NCBI GenBank assembly: GCA_002307065.1 | Contig: DBTN01000012.1 | Location: 96,725 to 160,724, forward strand | Direction of reading: 5' to 3' | Source: Akkermansiaceae bacterium UBA1315 | GTDB lineage: Bacteria; Verrucomicrobiota; Verrucomicrobiia; Verrucomicrobiales; Akkermansiaceae | Length of the DNA stretch: 64,000 bases | Shown here: in pieces, positions 25,957 through 34,524 of the stretch | Position numbering within the stretch: position 1 is the stretch's first letter | Layout of the letters: the number at the start of each line of letters is the position of its first letter | Notes under the pieces: generated by a model | What the model was told of the DNA's origin: nothing | What the model saw: only the letters and a program-made list of their open reading frames with translations | Databases searched by the model: none | Program-made: the position numbers and the translations under genes

Positions 25957-28900
25957 TTACGCGTCGAGTCGGAGGGCGGCTTTTTGCGCGGCGGTTTTGG
26001 CGACACCTTTGGTTTCGGCCGGTTTGGCATCGTCCGAGTGGGTGAGGCGCATGCCGACCGGTTTGGAAACGCCAAACTCTTCCATCGTCACGCCATACAT
26101 CACGTCGGCGCGGGCCATCGTCCGTTTCGAGTGGGTGACGATGATGAATTGGGAGCGGTCGATAAACCGGTCGAGCACTTTCACAAACCGGTTGATATTC
26201 GATTCGTCGAGCGGGGCGTCGAGCTCATCGAGCACGCAGAATGGGCTCGGCTTGATCATGTAGATCGAGAAAAGCAGGGCGACGGCGGTCATCGAACGTT
26301 CGCCACCGGACAGTAGCGTGATCGATTGCAGTTTTTTCCCTGGCGGTTTGGCGATCACTTCGATTCCGGACTCGAGCGGGTCTTCTTCGTTGAGCAGCAT
26401 GAGGTCGGCTTCGCCTTTTTCGCCGAAGAGCTCTTTGAACATCTCGCGGAAGTTGATTTTGACCTGCGCAAACGTTTCGGTGAACAGCCGCTGCGTTTCG
26501 AGATTGATGCGCTCAATGACTTCCAGCAGCTCGGCTTTGGAGGTGACCAGATCGTCGTGCTGATTGCGGAGGAAATTGTAGCGCTCTTCGAGTTCCTCGA
26601 ATTCTTCGATCGCATCGAGGTTGACCGGTCCCATGGCGTCGAGACGGCGTTTGATATCGGAAACGATGGATTCCACAAAATCCCAATCCGGTTCACCGGT
26701 CATTTCGCCCGGCAGATCCGGAGCGTCGTCCTTACCGGTTCCGTCGACGACCACGGTCGGCATTTCGTCCGGGTCCTCGCCCGCGTCGTCGCTGCCGACG
26801 ATCGTTTGGCGACCGCCGCGAGTCTGGAGGGCTTTTTGCGAGGCGATGCTGGTGAGCAGCGCGTGGGCGTCCGGTTCGAATTTCGAGAGGTCGACCTGGT
26901 GGCGTTCGAGAATCGTCGTCGTCAGACTTTCCAGGCGGAGGTCGAGTTTGGTGGCGGCGACTTCTTCCCGGCCTTTTTGTTCGTTGACTCGTGAATGTTC
27001 GCGGCGGAGCTCGGCGAGAGCGGTTTCTGCGGTTTCAATGGTTTCCATCAGTTCCGCCCGGCCGGCCGCGCGGTTTTCGATTTCGACCTGGAGATCTTCC
27101 ACTTCGCAGCGGTGCGTTTCACACTCCTCGGCGAGGCGGGAGTTTTCACCGATCGCGGCTTCGATCCGTTGGTCGAACGAGGAAATTTCCGTTTCGCGGC
27201 GGATGGCGATTTCGCGCAGTTCGGAAAGGCGAGCCTCCATCGGTTTTTGCTGCTCTTCAGCCGATTGTTTCGACCGGCGTTCCACCGCTAATTCGGTGCG
27301 CAGGCTGTTGAGCTCTTCGGTGATTTCCTGTTCACGGCGGACGACGGCGTCCGACTCGGACTGGAGACGGCGGCTTTCGGTTTCCAAGGCTTCCAGGCGA
27401 TCGCGGCTGGAGGCGAGTTCGCTTTCCAGGTGCTCGCGGCTTTCCGCAGCGGCGCGTTCCCGGTTTTCGAGTTCGCCGCGTTCCCAGCGGACGTTTTCGA
27501 TTTTGGTTTCGAAATTTTCCACTTCCCGCGAGGCCAAGCTGAGTTGGCCTTGGAGGGTCGAAAGGTCGACTTTTTGGCGCTGCAGGCGCTCGCGGGAAAC
27601 TTCGACTTCTTCGCGAAGTTGTTCGAGGCGTGCCTCCAGTTCGCTGACCCGATTGCGGGCGGCTTCATCGGCAGCCGTGAGTTCGGCGACTTCGGCGTCG
27701 AGGGCGCGGACTTCGTTTTGTCTTTCGAGAACCGAGGTGCTGCCTTCCGCTGCGATGCCGCCGCGGATCGTGCCTTCTCCGCCAAGAATTTCTCCGGAAA
27801 GTGTGGCAAATGTGACCCCGGGCAGGGAAGGGCGGAGGCGCAAACCGGTCGCGAGATCCGGAACGATCAGCACTTTTTCCAAGAGCATCTCGATGACTGC
27901 GGAAACGCGTTTGTCCGACTTCACCCGGTCGAGCGCCCAGGCGATGGATCCATCGGGTTTCGTCTCGATTTGGGTTCCGCGGGCGTGGCCGACGAACGAC
28001 TCTGGCAGCACGGCGGCGAGACCGAGCTTTTGTTCGGTCAGGCGCTGGATGATCGCTTCGGCGATGGCTTGGTCTTGGACGAGTACCGCTTGGAGATTTC
28101 CGCCGAGGGCAGCTTCGATCGCGCGGGCGCAGGAATTTTCCGCTTCGATGAATGACGCGAGCACTCCGTGGACGCCCGGTTTGAAGACCTCCGGTTGGCC
28201 AAGGCCTTTGAGAACGTTTTGCGTTCCCTTTTCAAAACCGGCACCGCTTTCGACAAGTTGGCGGACGGCGTCGAGACGCGCGGAGCGTTGAGCGAGTGCT
28301 TTGTTCGAAGCGACTGCGGCAGTGCGTGCGGCATCGAGGTCGCCGCGGGTGTGTTGGTAGGTTCGCTCTGCGAACTGGAAGGCTTCTTCCAATTCACCGA
28401 GCATCGAACCGGTTTCCTCGACTTCACGGGAAATGTTCAGTTGCGCCGCGCGGGATTCTTCGAGCTCGAAGGTCAGTCGTTGTTCTTCCTCGGCGAGCTG
28501 GCGCGACCGCTCGCGGTTTCCTTCGAGTTGGGCGAGCGCGCTTTCGATTTTCGCCTGCATCGAGGCGATGATCGTCTGCGTCCGGTTTGCTTCGCCGCGC
28601 GTTTCGCGAAGGGCGGCTTCGATGCGTTCGCGTTCGTCGCGAGTCGAGCGGGTCCGGTTTTCTTGTTCGGCGAGTTGGATTTCCTGTTCGGCGATGCGGC
28701 GGCTGAGTTGATCGAGAGCTTCGTTCGCTGCGATGAAGTCGAATTCCTGCTTCGCCAGTTTTTCCCGGGTCGCTTCGATGTCTTCGTGGTTTTGGCGAAT
28801 CCGCGATTCGAGTTCGGCGCGGCGCTCGTCGTTGAACGCCATCCGACCGGTCGCAGAATTCAGCGCATTGCGGTGTTCGTTCAGCCGGTGGCGCAGTTCG

Positions 28901-29751
28901 GCCAGTTCGCTTTCAAAAATGCGGGCGGCGGCGCGAGCTTCGGCAACGGCTTCTTCTTTCGCGGGAAGTTGCATTTCCAGTTCGGTATCGCGAACTTCGA
29001 GGCCACGGATCGACACATTCAGCTCATCGCGCTCTGCCGTGAGTTCGACAAATTTGCGATGGCCCAGATGGGTGTCGAGCACACGGGTGTCGGCGGCGAG
29101 TGCTTGATACCGACGCGCCTTCGCGACCTGGCGTCGGAGAGAATTCATCCGGCGTTCCTGTTCGGCCAAGACGTCGGAAACGCGGAGCAGGTTCGCTTCG
29201 GTGTATTCGAGTTTGCGGAGCGCTTCTTTTTTCTCGCGTTTGAATTTAGTGATGCCCGCGGCTTCCTCAAAGACCGCGCGGCGTTCCTCCGGTTTCGATG
29301 AGAGGATTTGGTCGATCTGACCTTGCGCCATGATCGAATACGCGGTCCGCCCGATGCCGGTATCCATCAGCATGTCATGGATGTCCTTCAATCGGCAAAG
29401 GGTGTTGTTGATCCGGTATTCGGACCGTCCGTCGCGAAAGACCCGCCGGGTGATCGCCACTTCGTTGAAATCCACTTTCAGCGGTCCTTCGCAATCGGCC
29501 ATCGTCAGCGTGACTTCCGCCATGCCGAGGGGTTTGCGCTTTTCGGTGCCGTTAAAGATGACGTCGGCCATTTCACCGCCGCGCAGAGCTTTTGCGGACG
29601 TTTCACCGAGCACCCAGCGAATCGCGTCGACCACGTTCGATTTTCCGCAACCGTTTGGTCCGACGATGCCTGTGACGCCTTGCGCGAATTCGAACACGGT
29701 TTTGTCCGCGAACGACTTGAAGCCGTGGATTTCAAGAGTTTTAAGATACAT
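25957..29751 (-). CDS. smc: Chromosome segregation protein SMC
   Basis: A 1264-residue SMC ATPase. The N-terminal head has Walker A GIVGPNGCGKSNVVDAI (near residues 30-46) and the Q-loop FNEV/GQIDQILSSKPEERR region. A first coiled coil runs to about 510. The hinge covers about 510-680 (KPGVHGVLASFIEAEN ... GEILGGEGTIRGGI). A second coiled coil follows, and the C-terminal head carries the ABC signature LLSGGERSMTAVALL and Walker B CVLDELDAPLDE. SMC with ScpAB compacts and separates chromosomes. A Lys/Ala-rich tail of about 30 residues is an unremarkable extension. It lies next to the candidate origin. Confidence 0.96.
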   Translation of the reverse strand: MYLKTLEIHGFKSFADKTVFEFAQGVTGIVGPNGCGKSNVVDAIRWVLGETSAKALRGGEMADVIFNGTEKRKPLGMAEVTLTMADCEGPLKVDFNEVAITRRVFRDGRSEYRINNTLCRLKDIHDMLMDTGIGRTAYSIMAQGQIDQILSSKPEERRAVFEEAAGITKFKREKKEALRKLEYTEANLLRVSDVLAEQERRMNSLRRQVAKARRYQALAADTRVLDTHLGHRKFVELTAERDELNVSIRGLEVRDTELEMQLPAKEEAVAEARAAARIFESELAELRHRLNEHRNALNSATGRMAFNDERRAELESRIRQNHEDIEATREKLAKQEFDFIAANEALDQLSRRIAEQEIQLAEQENRTRSTRDERERIEAALRETRGEANRTQTIIASMQAKIESALAQLEGNRERSRQLAEEEQRLTFELEESRAAQLNISREVEETGSMLGELEEAFQFAERTYQHTRGDLDAARTAAVASNKALAQRSARLDAVRQLVESGAGFEKGTQNVLKGLGQPEVFKPGVHGVLASFIEAENSCARAIEAALGGNLQAVLVQDQAIAEAIIQRLTEQKLGLAAVLPESFVGHARGTQIETKPDGSIAWALDRVKSDKRVSAVIEMLLEKVLIVPDLATGLRLRPSLPGVTFATLSGEILGGEGTIRGGIAAEGSTSVLERQNEVRALDAEVAELTAADEAARNRVSELEARLEQLREEVEVSRERLQRQKVDLSTLQGQLSLASREVENFETKIENVRWERGELENRERAAAESREHLESELASSRDRLEALETESRRLQSESDAVVRREQEITEELNSLRTELAVERRSKQSAEEQQKPMEARLSELREIAIRRETEISSFDQRIEAAIGENSRLAEECETHRCEVEDLQVEIENRAAGRAELMETIETAETALAELRREHSRVNEQKGREEVAATKLDLRLESLTTTILERHQVDLSKFEPDAHALLTSIASQKALQTRGGRQTIVGSDDAGEDPDEMPTVVVDGTGKDDAPDLPGEMTGEPDWDFVESIVSDIKRRLDAMGPVNLDAIEEFEELEERYNFLRNQHDDLVTSKAELLEVIERINLETQRLFTETFAQVKINFREMFKELFGEKGEADLMLLNEEDPLESGIEVIAKPPGKKLQSITLLSGGERSMTAVALLFSIYMIKPSPFCVLDELDAPLDESNINRFVKVLDRFIDRSQFIIVTHSKRTMARADVMYGVTMEEFGVSKPVGMRLTHSDDAKPAETKGVAKTAAQKAALRLDA

Positions 29752-30082
29752 TCAGACAGGATCGGTTGGAGGTTCGGCCCGAGAGGGAAGTGGGCAATGC
29801 GGAGGCTACTCGCGTTTCTGCTGCCTCGCAACGATGGAAGAAATTTTGCTCAATATAAAGTATCCAGGATGCGATTGCGATACTAGATGTGGTGTGATCG
29901 AGTAGTTTAGCTTTCTGAAGTAAATTGCGAGCGGACGGTTTTAAGAGCGCCCAGTGGCTGAATCCTCTGCTGCGCAGAAGTGGGTATCATTGGGAATTTG
30001 ATGAAATTTTTGGAGCGAATGCCCTTGCTTTCAAGCGGTTGTTTCGAAAGGATTGCTCGCTTATTTCCCGCGATCCATCGGA
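29752..30082. other. Gene-free divergent promoter region
   Basis: A 331-bp gap between the divergent smc and histidine kinase genes. It becomes AT-rich at about 29840-29910 and probably holds both promoters. I saw no repeat, structured RNA or operator that I can defend. Confidence 0.5.
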
Positions 30083-32209
30083 ATGTCCCGCACTGTGAAA
30101 TTTCGCCATTTAATTCCCGCAGCGATCGCGCTGTTGGTGATTGTTTATGGGGTTGCCACCTCTGCGGTGAACACTCGGGAAAATTTAAAAGACGCCCGTT
30201 TGGCCGCGCACAGCGGGGATGTTTTGGTGGCGATTCAAGATTTGCTGTCGGCAATGCAGGATCTAAAAACCGAGTTACGGGGCTTTTTGCTCACGGGTTC
30301 GGAGAGTTATCTGTCGAGCTACGAATCAAATTTGAAGCGGGTCGACGAGCAGTTCGCCATCCTTTCCGGGCTCACGAAAAACAACGCGTTTCATCAGGAG
30401 ATCTTGGCGAAGGCGAAGGGCATTGTAGCCGATGAGCGGGAAATTTTATCCGGCATGATTGAGGTGCGCCGCGAAGAGGGATTGGAATCGAGCTTGGCGG
30501 CATTTGACAGTGGCAGGGCTCGAATGGACGAATTCCGCCTGCTGATCGGGGAAATGCGCGTTGAAGAGCTGAAGCGGCTGGGCAATCTCCGTGGGAAGCT
30601 CGAAAATACCCTGCGTGAGACGAATTTCACGGTCAGTTGGACCGGGATCGTCGCGATTGCCGCGGGGGCTTCTGGCACGATATTGCTCTACTTTTTCCTG
30701 GTTGGAAAAAATCGCGAGGAGCGGCTGGAGTCCGAAAAATCCCGCGCTCAAGAGGCCGATCAGGCGAAGAGTGATTTCCTCGCAATGATGAGTCACGAAA
30801 TCCGAACCCCCATGAATGCGATTCTGGGCTTTGGGGAAATGCTTCACGATAGCGTGAAGAGTCCTCAGGAAAAACATTTCGTGGATGCCATTCTTTCCAG
30901 CGGAAACGCCTTGCTCACCCTGATCAACGACATCCTCGATCTTTCAAAAATCGAAGCCGGTAAGCTGGATTTCCACACGGAGAATGTCGAGATGGTCCGT
31001 TTCGCGGAAAATCTGGAAACGTTGTTTTCCTACCGCGCTTCGCAAAAGGGCCTCGACTACGTGATTCGGGTCGATCCGTCGGTTCCTGAAGTTCTTTCCT
31101 TTGACGCCCTGCGTTTGCGTCAGGTGTTGGTAAATTTGATTGGAAATGGAATCAAGTTCAGCCGGGAAGGGGCCGTCCGCGTCACCATTCAGGCGGATCC
31201 GGTGGACGACGAGGATCGAGTGAAATTGCACATTGCGGTCGAGGACACGGGGGTGGGAATTTCAGAGGATCAGATGGAAGCGATTTTCCGGCCTTTTTAT
31301 CAGGTCGATTCGCTGAACGGGCGGCACTTCCAAGGGACCGGTTTGGGTTTGAGCATCAGCCGACGGTTGATGGATGCGATGAATGGGAAAATTTTTGTTC
31401 AAAGCAAGTTGGGTGTGGGCTCGGTCTTCAAAGTCGAAATTCCGACGCACCTCGGTCACCGGTCGGGCAATGATCGCCCCGAAGGTGAGGGGACCGCCCA
31501 TCAGCCGATTGAATTCACCCGGTTGGCTCGCGCGAAGATCGTGATCGCCGATGACATTCCGATCAACCGTGATCTGATCAAGAGCTACATCGGCGGGGGA
31601 CATCACCAGATTTACGAGGCGGAAAATGGAGAAGACGTCCTGAATCTCACGAAGACGTTTTTCCCCGATCTGGTTCTCATGGATATCCGGATCACGGGCC
31701 TCGCTGGACAGGAGGTTCTGGAAAAATTGCGCTCCGACGAAGCGACTGCAAAAATCCCTCTGATCGCCGTCACCGCTTTCCCCCTGTCAAACCGGGAAGA
31801 AGCGCTGAGAAACCTTTTCGACAGCTATGTCAGCAAACCGGTGAGCCGGGCGAGTCTCTTCGCCGAACTCGCGAAATTTCTCCCTGTGGAGACCTCGGCA
31901 GAAACGTCCAATCCTTCCCCGGATTCTTCGACCGTGCCCGAACGTCGTGATTGGTCGGAGCTTTTCCAAACTCTCGAAACCCTGAAAAACGAAGTTTGGC
32001 CTGGCTTGGTCAAACTGGTTCCCGCTCAAGCCACTCTCAAATTCTCCGTAAATTTATACGAGCTTTCCGTCCATCATCGCTGTCCCGACCTTGGGAATTA
32101 TGCCACTCTTTTGATGAAATCCGCAGAAATGATGGATTTTCAAGAATCCGGTCGTTTATTGGCGGCTTTTCCCGACATCCTCACCAAAATCGCACAGCCC
32201 GATGCTTGA
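30083..32209 (+). CDS. CHASE3-type hybrid sensor histidine kinase with receiver domain
   Basis: A 708-residue membrane kinase. Membrane segment 1 is at about residues 9-28 (HLIPAAIALLVIVYGVATSAV). A periplasmic helical CHASE3-like domain covers 35-170 (ELRGFLLTGSESYLSSYESN). Membrane segment 2 is at about 180-203. The HisKA box has the phospho-histidine in MMSHEIRTPMNAILG. The HATPase domain has N box LVNLIGNGIKFS and G boxes EDTGVGIS and GTGLGLSIS. A receiver with DD, LMDIRI and YVSKPV covers about 495-615. A C-terminal helical segment of 90 residues could be a degenerate phosphotransfer region. ATG at 30083 is chosen over an upstream TTG. It overlaps the next gene by 8 bp. Confidence 0.9.
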   Translation: MSRTVKFRHLIPAAIALLVIVYGVATSAVNTRENLKDARLAAHSGDVLVAIQDLLSAMQDLKTELRGFLLTGSESYLSSYESNLKRVDEQFAILSGLTKNNAFHQEILAKAKGIVADEREILSGMIEVRREEGLESSLAAFDSGRARMDEFRLLIGEMRVEELKRLGNLRGKLENTLRETNFTVSWTGIVAIAAGASGTILLYFFLVGKNREERLESEKSRAQEADQAKSDFLAMMSHEIRTPMNAILGFGEMLHDSVKSPQEKHFVDAILSSGNALLTLINDILDLSKIEAGKLDFHTENVEMVRFAENLETLFSYRASQKGLDYVIRVDPSVPEVLSFDALRLRQVLVNLIGNGIKFSREGAVRVTIQADPVDDEDRVKLHIAVEDTGVGISEDQMEAIFRPFYQVDSLNGRHFQGTGLGLSISRRLMDAMNGKIFVQSKLGVGSVFKVEIPTHLGHRSGNDRPEGEGTAHQPIEFTRLARAKIVIADDIPINRDLIKSYIGGGHHQIYEAENGEDVLNLTKTFFPDLVLMDIRITGLAGQEVLEKLRSDEATAKIPLIAVTAFPLSNREEALRNLFDSYVSKPVSRASLFAELAKFLPVETSAETSNPSPDSSTVPERRDWSELFQTLETLKNEVWPGLVKLVPAQATLKFSVNLYELSVHHRCPDLGNYATLLMKSAEMMDFQESGRLLAAFPDILTKIAQPDA

Positions 32210-33314
32210 TCGCCTTCCAGTCACCGCAACCCCTGCGCTCATCCTCGTGGTGGATGATGAGCCGAGAAATATCCAGGTCATCGCCTCGTTATTGATCAAG
32301 GAGGGCCACGAGGTGATCGCGGCGACGGATGGCGAGCAGGCACTCGAAAAACTGCGATCATCGAAACCGGATCTGATTCTACTCGATGTGATGATGCCTG
32401 GAATGACCGGCTTCGAAATGCGCCGTATTCTTCGAGATATTCCGGAGTTATGTGAAATCCCGGTGATCTTTCTTTCTGCGGCGACCGATAAAAGTTTTAT
32501 CATCGAAGGATTTGAAACCGGTGCGGTCGATTATATCACCAAACCTTTCCACGGTCCTGAGCTTCTTTCCCGCGTTGCTCTTCACGTGAATCTCCAACGC
32601 ACCCGGCAGCGGATGAATGATCTGGTTCAGGAAAAAAACCGGTTACTGGAAATTGTCGCGCACGATCTGAAGAACCCGCTCAGTGGCATTCGGTTCGCCG
32701 CAATGATTCTCGCGGAGAAAAGCGATCATCAAAAACATATCCAGGACTCGCTGGTTGAAAATATCTGCCAATCGACCGAGCGCGCGTTTGAGATCGTCCA
32801 GACCTTGCTGGAGACACGTGGCCTGGACGAAATGAAAGCGACGATCCATCTGGAGGAAATTTGCTTAAGCGAGCAGGCGCGAGAAGCGCTTCGCCGCTTT
32901 GAGCAGCATCGGAAAGCGAAAGACATCGCGGTGGAAATCAACGCTGGTGAGGGATCGCTCCGTGTTTTAGGTGAGCGCCGCGCTTTGTTATGCTGTTTGG
33001 AAAATCTCATTTCCAACGCCATCAAATTTTCGCCCAGCGGTTCAAAAATCGCCATCGAACTCACCTCGGAAAAAACCGACGGAGTTTTTCGAATCGAAGA
33101 TTGTGGCCCGGGTGTGAGAGATGACGAAGTGGAATTGCTCTTCCAAAAATTCTCCCGATTGAGCGCACGACCGACCGCCGGGGAGGCGTCGACCGGATTG
33201 GGACTCCATATCGTTCGCGAGCTTTTGCATGCGATGGACGGCACGGTGACTTATGCCGAGAGTCGCTATGGCGGCGCGTGTTTTATGGTGAAACTTCCGC
33301 TTGCCCAGCGCTGA
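32202..33314 (+). CDS. Response regulator receiver fused to histidine kinase
   Basis: A 370-residue soluble protein. A receiver domain (residues 12-125: ILVVDDEPRN, DLILLDVMMPG, IFLSA, DYITKPF) is followed by a HisKA box (LLEIVAHDLKNPLSGIRF, His near 154) and an HATPase domain (LENLISNAIKFSP, EDCGPGVR, STGLGLHIV). It has no DNA-binding output. It starts 8 bp inside the upstream hybrid kinase gene, so the two are translationally coupled and likely form one phosphorelay whose final regulator is encoded elsewhere. Confidence 0.9.
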   Translation: MLDRLPVTATPALILVVDDEPRNIQVIASLLIKEGHEVIAATDGEQALEKLRSSKPDLILLDVMMPGMTGFEMRRILRDIPELCEIPVIFLSAATDKSFIIEGFETGAVDYITKPFHGPELLSRVALHVNLQRTRQRMNDLVQEKNRLLEIVAHDLKNPLSGIRFAAMILAEKSDHQKHIQDSLVENICQSTERAFEIVQTLLETRGLDEMKATIHLEEICLSEQAREALRRFEQHRKAKDIAVEINAGEGSLRVLGERRALLCCLENLISNAIKFSPSGSKIAIELTSEKTDGVFRIEDCGPGVRDDEVELLFQKFSRLSARPTAGEASTGLGLHIVRELLHAMDGTVTYAESRYGGACFMVKLPLAQR

Positions 33315-33315
33315 C

Positions 33316-34308
33316 TCACGCCTTTCGGGTCGACGCCCGCTCGACCAATTCGCCCAACAGGCAAATTTCGCTGACTGGGCGATCCGGTTCGTTGATGCGT
33401 TTTAACAAAAGCTCCGCAACGGTCTGGCCGATGGTTGAAGCAGGCTGGCGAATGACGGTTACCGGTGGGTCGACAAAGCTCGCCCAGGAAGGATCATCGA
33501 AACAAACAAATCCCATTTCCTGAGGAATCAAAATGCCACGTTGCCGTAGCGCTTTGTAAGCACCGGTCGCCAGCAAAGCGCTGCTGCAAAGTACGGCGTC
33601 CACCGTAGAATGTTTGCTAAGAATTTCTCCGATCAGCCTTTCTCCTTCCGCCTCGAAAGCATTTGCCTGATAGATTCCCACCAACCGGTCGGGATGTTTT
33701 TCAAATGCGGCCTGAAATCCTTTGAGCCGTTCCGCAGCAGTGTAACTCCGGGCGCCGAAAATCCCGGCAATGTTCCGATAACCGCCGTCCAACAACGCAC
33801 TCGCCAATTTGAACGCAGCTTCAAAATTATCGATCACCACCGAATCGATGCCCGAGTCCGGAATCTTGCGATCGAAGAGCACCATCGGCGGAGAATGTTT
33901 TTTATATTTCCCCACATTTTTAAAACCGGCACGTGTCGGAGACAATAAAATCCCGGCGACTTTTTCCTCGGCCATCAATTCCATGTAGTTTTCTTCCTTT
34001 TTCGGATCCTCGTCGGTATTGCAAATCAGCACGCTGTATCCATGGCGAAAGGCGACGTTTTCCACCGCACGGCTGATTTCGCTAAAAAATGGATTTCGGA
34101 TATCGGAAAGAATCAGCCCGATCACCCGTGAACTTTTCGCTCGAAGGCTTCTTGCAACACGGTTTGGCCGATAGCCAAGGGCTTCGACCGCCGCTTCCAC
34201 TTTTGCACGAGCGTCTTCGCTGATGTATCCTTTTCCCGAAAGAACCCGGGAAACCGTGGCAGTGGAGCAGCCCGCTTTGGCCGCGACGTCTTTGATGGAA
34301 AATGGCAT
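33316..34308 (-). CDS. LacI-family repressor, probable fructose regulator
   Basis: A 330-residue LacI-type regulator. The helix-turn-helix is at residues 4-25 (IKDVAAKAGCSTATVSRVLSG) with the hinge helix at RPNRVARSLRAK. A periplasmic-binding-like sensor domain follows, including IGLILSDIRNPFFSEIS and DAVLCSSALLATGAYKALR. It diverges from the fructose PTS operon, and two LacI-type palindromes lie in the shared spacer, so it most likely represses that operon and itself, like FruR/Cra. The effector is probably a fructose phosphate (inference). ATG at 34308 places the HTH at the very N-terminus; an upstream in-frame start would run over the operator. Confidence 0.88.
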   Translation of the reverse strand: MPFSIKDVAAKAGCSTATVSRVLSGKGYISEDARAKVEAAVEALGYRPNRVARSLRAKSSRVIGLILSDIRNPFFSEISRAVENVAFRHGYSVLICNTDEDPKKEENYMELMAEEKVAGILLSPTRAGFKNVGKYKKHSPPMVLFDRKIPDSGIDSVVIDNFEAAFKLASALLDGGYRNIAGIFGARSYTAAERLKGFQAAFEKHPDRLVGIYQANAFEAEGERLIGEILSKHSTVDAVLCSSALLATGAYKALRQRGILIPQEMGFVCFDDPSWASFVDPPVTVIRQPASTIGQTVAELLLKRINEPDRPVSEICLLGELVERASTRKA

Positions 34309-34313
34309 GTTTC

Positions 34314-34325
34314 GTAAACGTTTAC
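34314..34325. promoter_or_regulatory. Perfect LacI/FruR-type operator at the regulator gene
   Basis: GTAAACGTTTAC is a perfect 12-bp palindrome with the central CG typical of LacI-family operators. It lies 6 bp upstream of the repressor start codon, which suggests autoregulation. Confidence 0.8.
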
Positions 34326-34442
34326 AGATAAAATCTGCGAAGAACGAGGAGGGTTTCAGCGAAATATTCACCGAAGAACATTGATATTGCTAGAAGAAAA
34401 CCAATTTTTGCCGATTCAAAATAAAATTTGCTCAAAAGATCG

Positions 34443-34471
34443 TTGACGCGGAATATGTAAACGATTACACA
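34443..34471 (+). promoter_or_regulatory. Probable promoter of the fructose operon
   Basis: A -35 hexamer TTGACG (34443-34448), a 17-bp spacer and a -10-like TACACA (34466-34471) lie about 55 bp before the first ATG. The operator at 34456-34469 covers the spacer and most of the -10, consistent with repression by steric block. Confidence 0.55.
34456..34469. promoter_or_regulatory. LacI/FruR-type operator of the fructose operon
   Basis: TGTAAACGATTACA matches the palindrome near the repressor gene with one central mismatch from perfect symmetry. It overlaps the predicted promoter of the operon. Confidence 0.75.
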
Positions 34472-34524
34472 TAATTTCACGAGCGTTACCCAGCACGTCT
34501 CAAAACCCCAAACCCACCTGATCC

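Noticed and set aside
26621..28291. Plus-strand 556-codon open frame within smc
   Set aside because: It is Ser/Arg-dominated sequence created by the coiled-coil codons of smc on the other strand.
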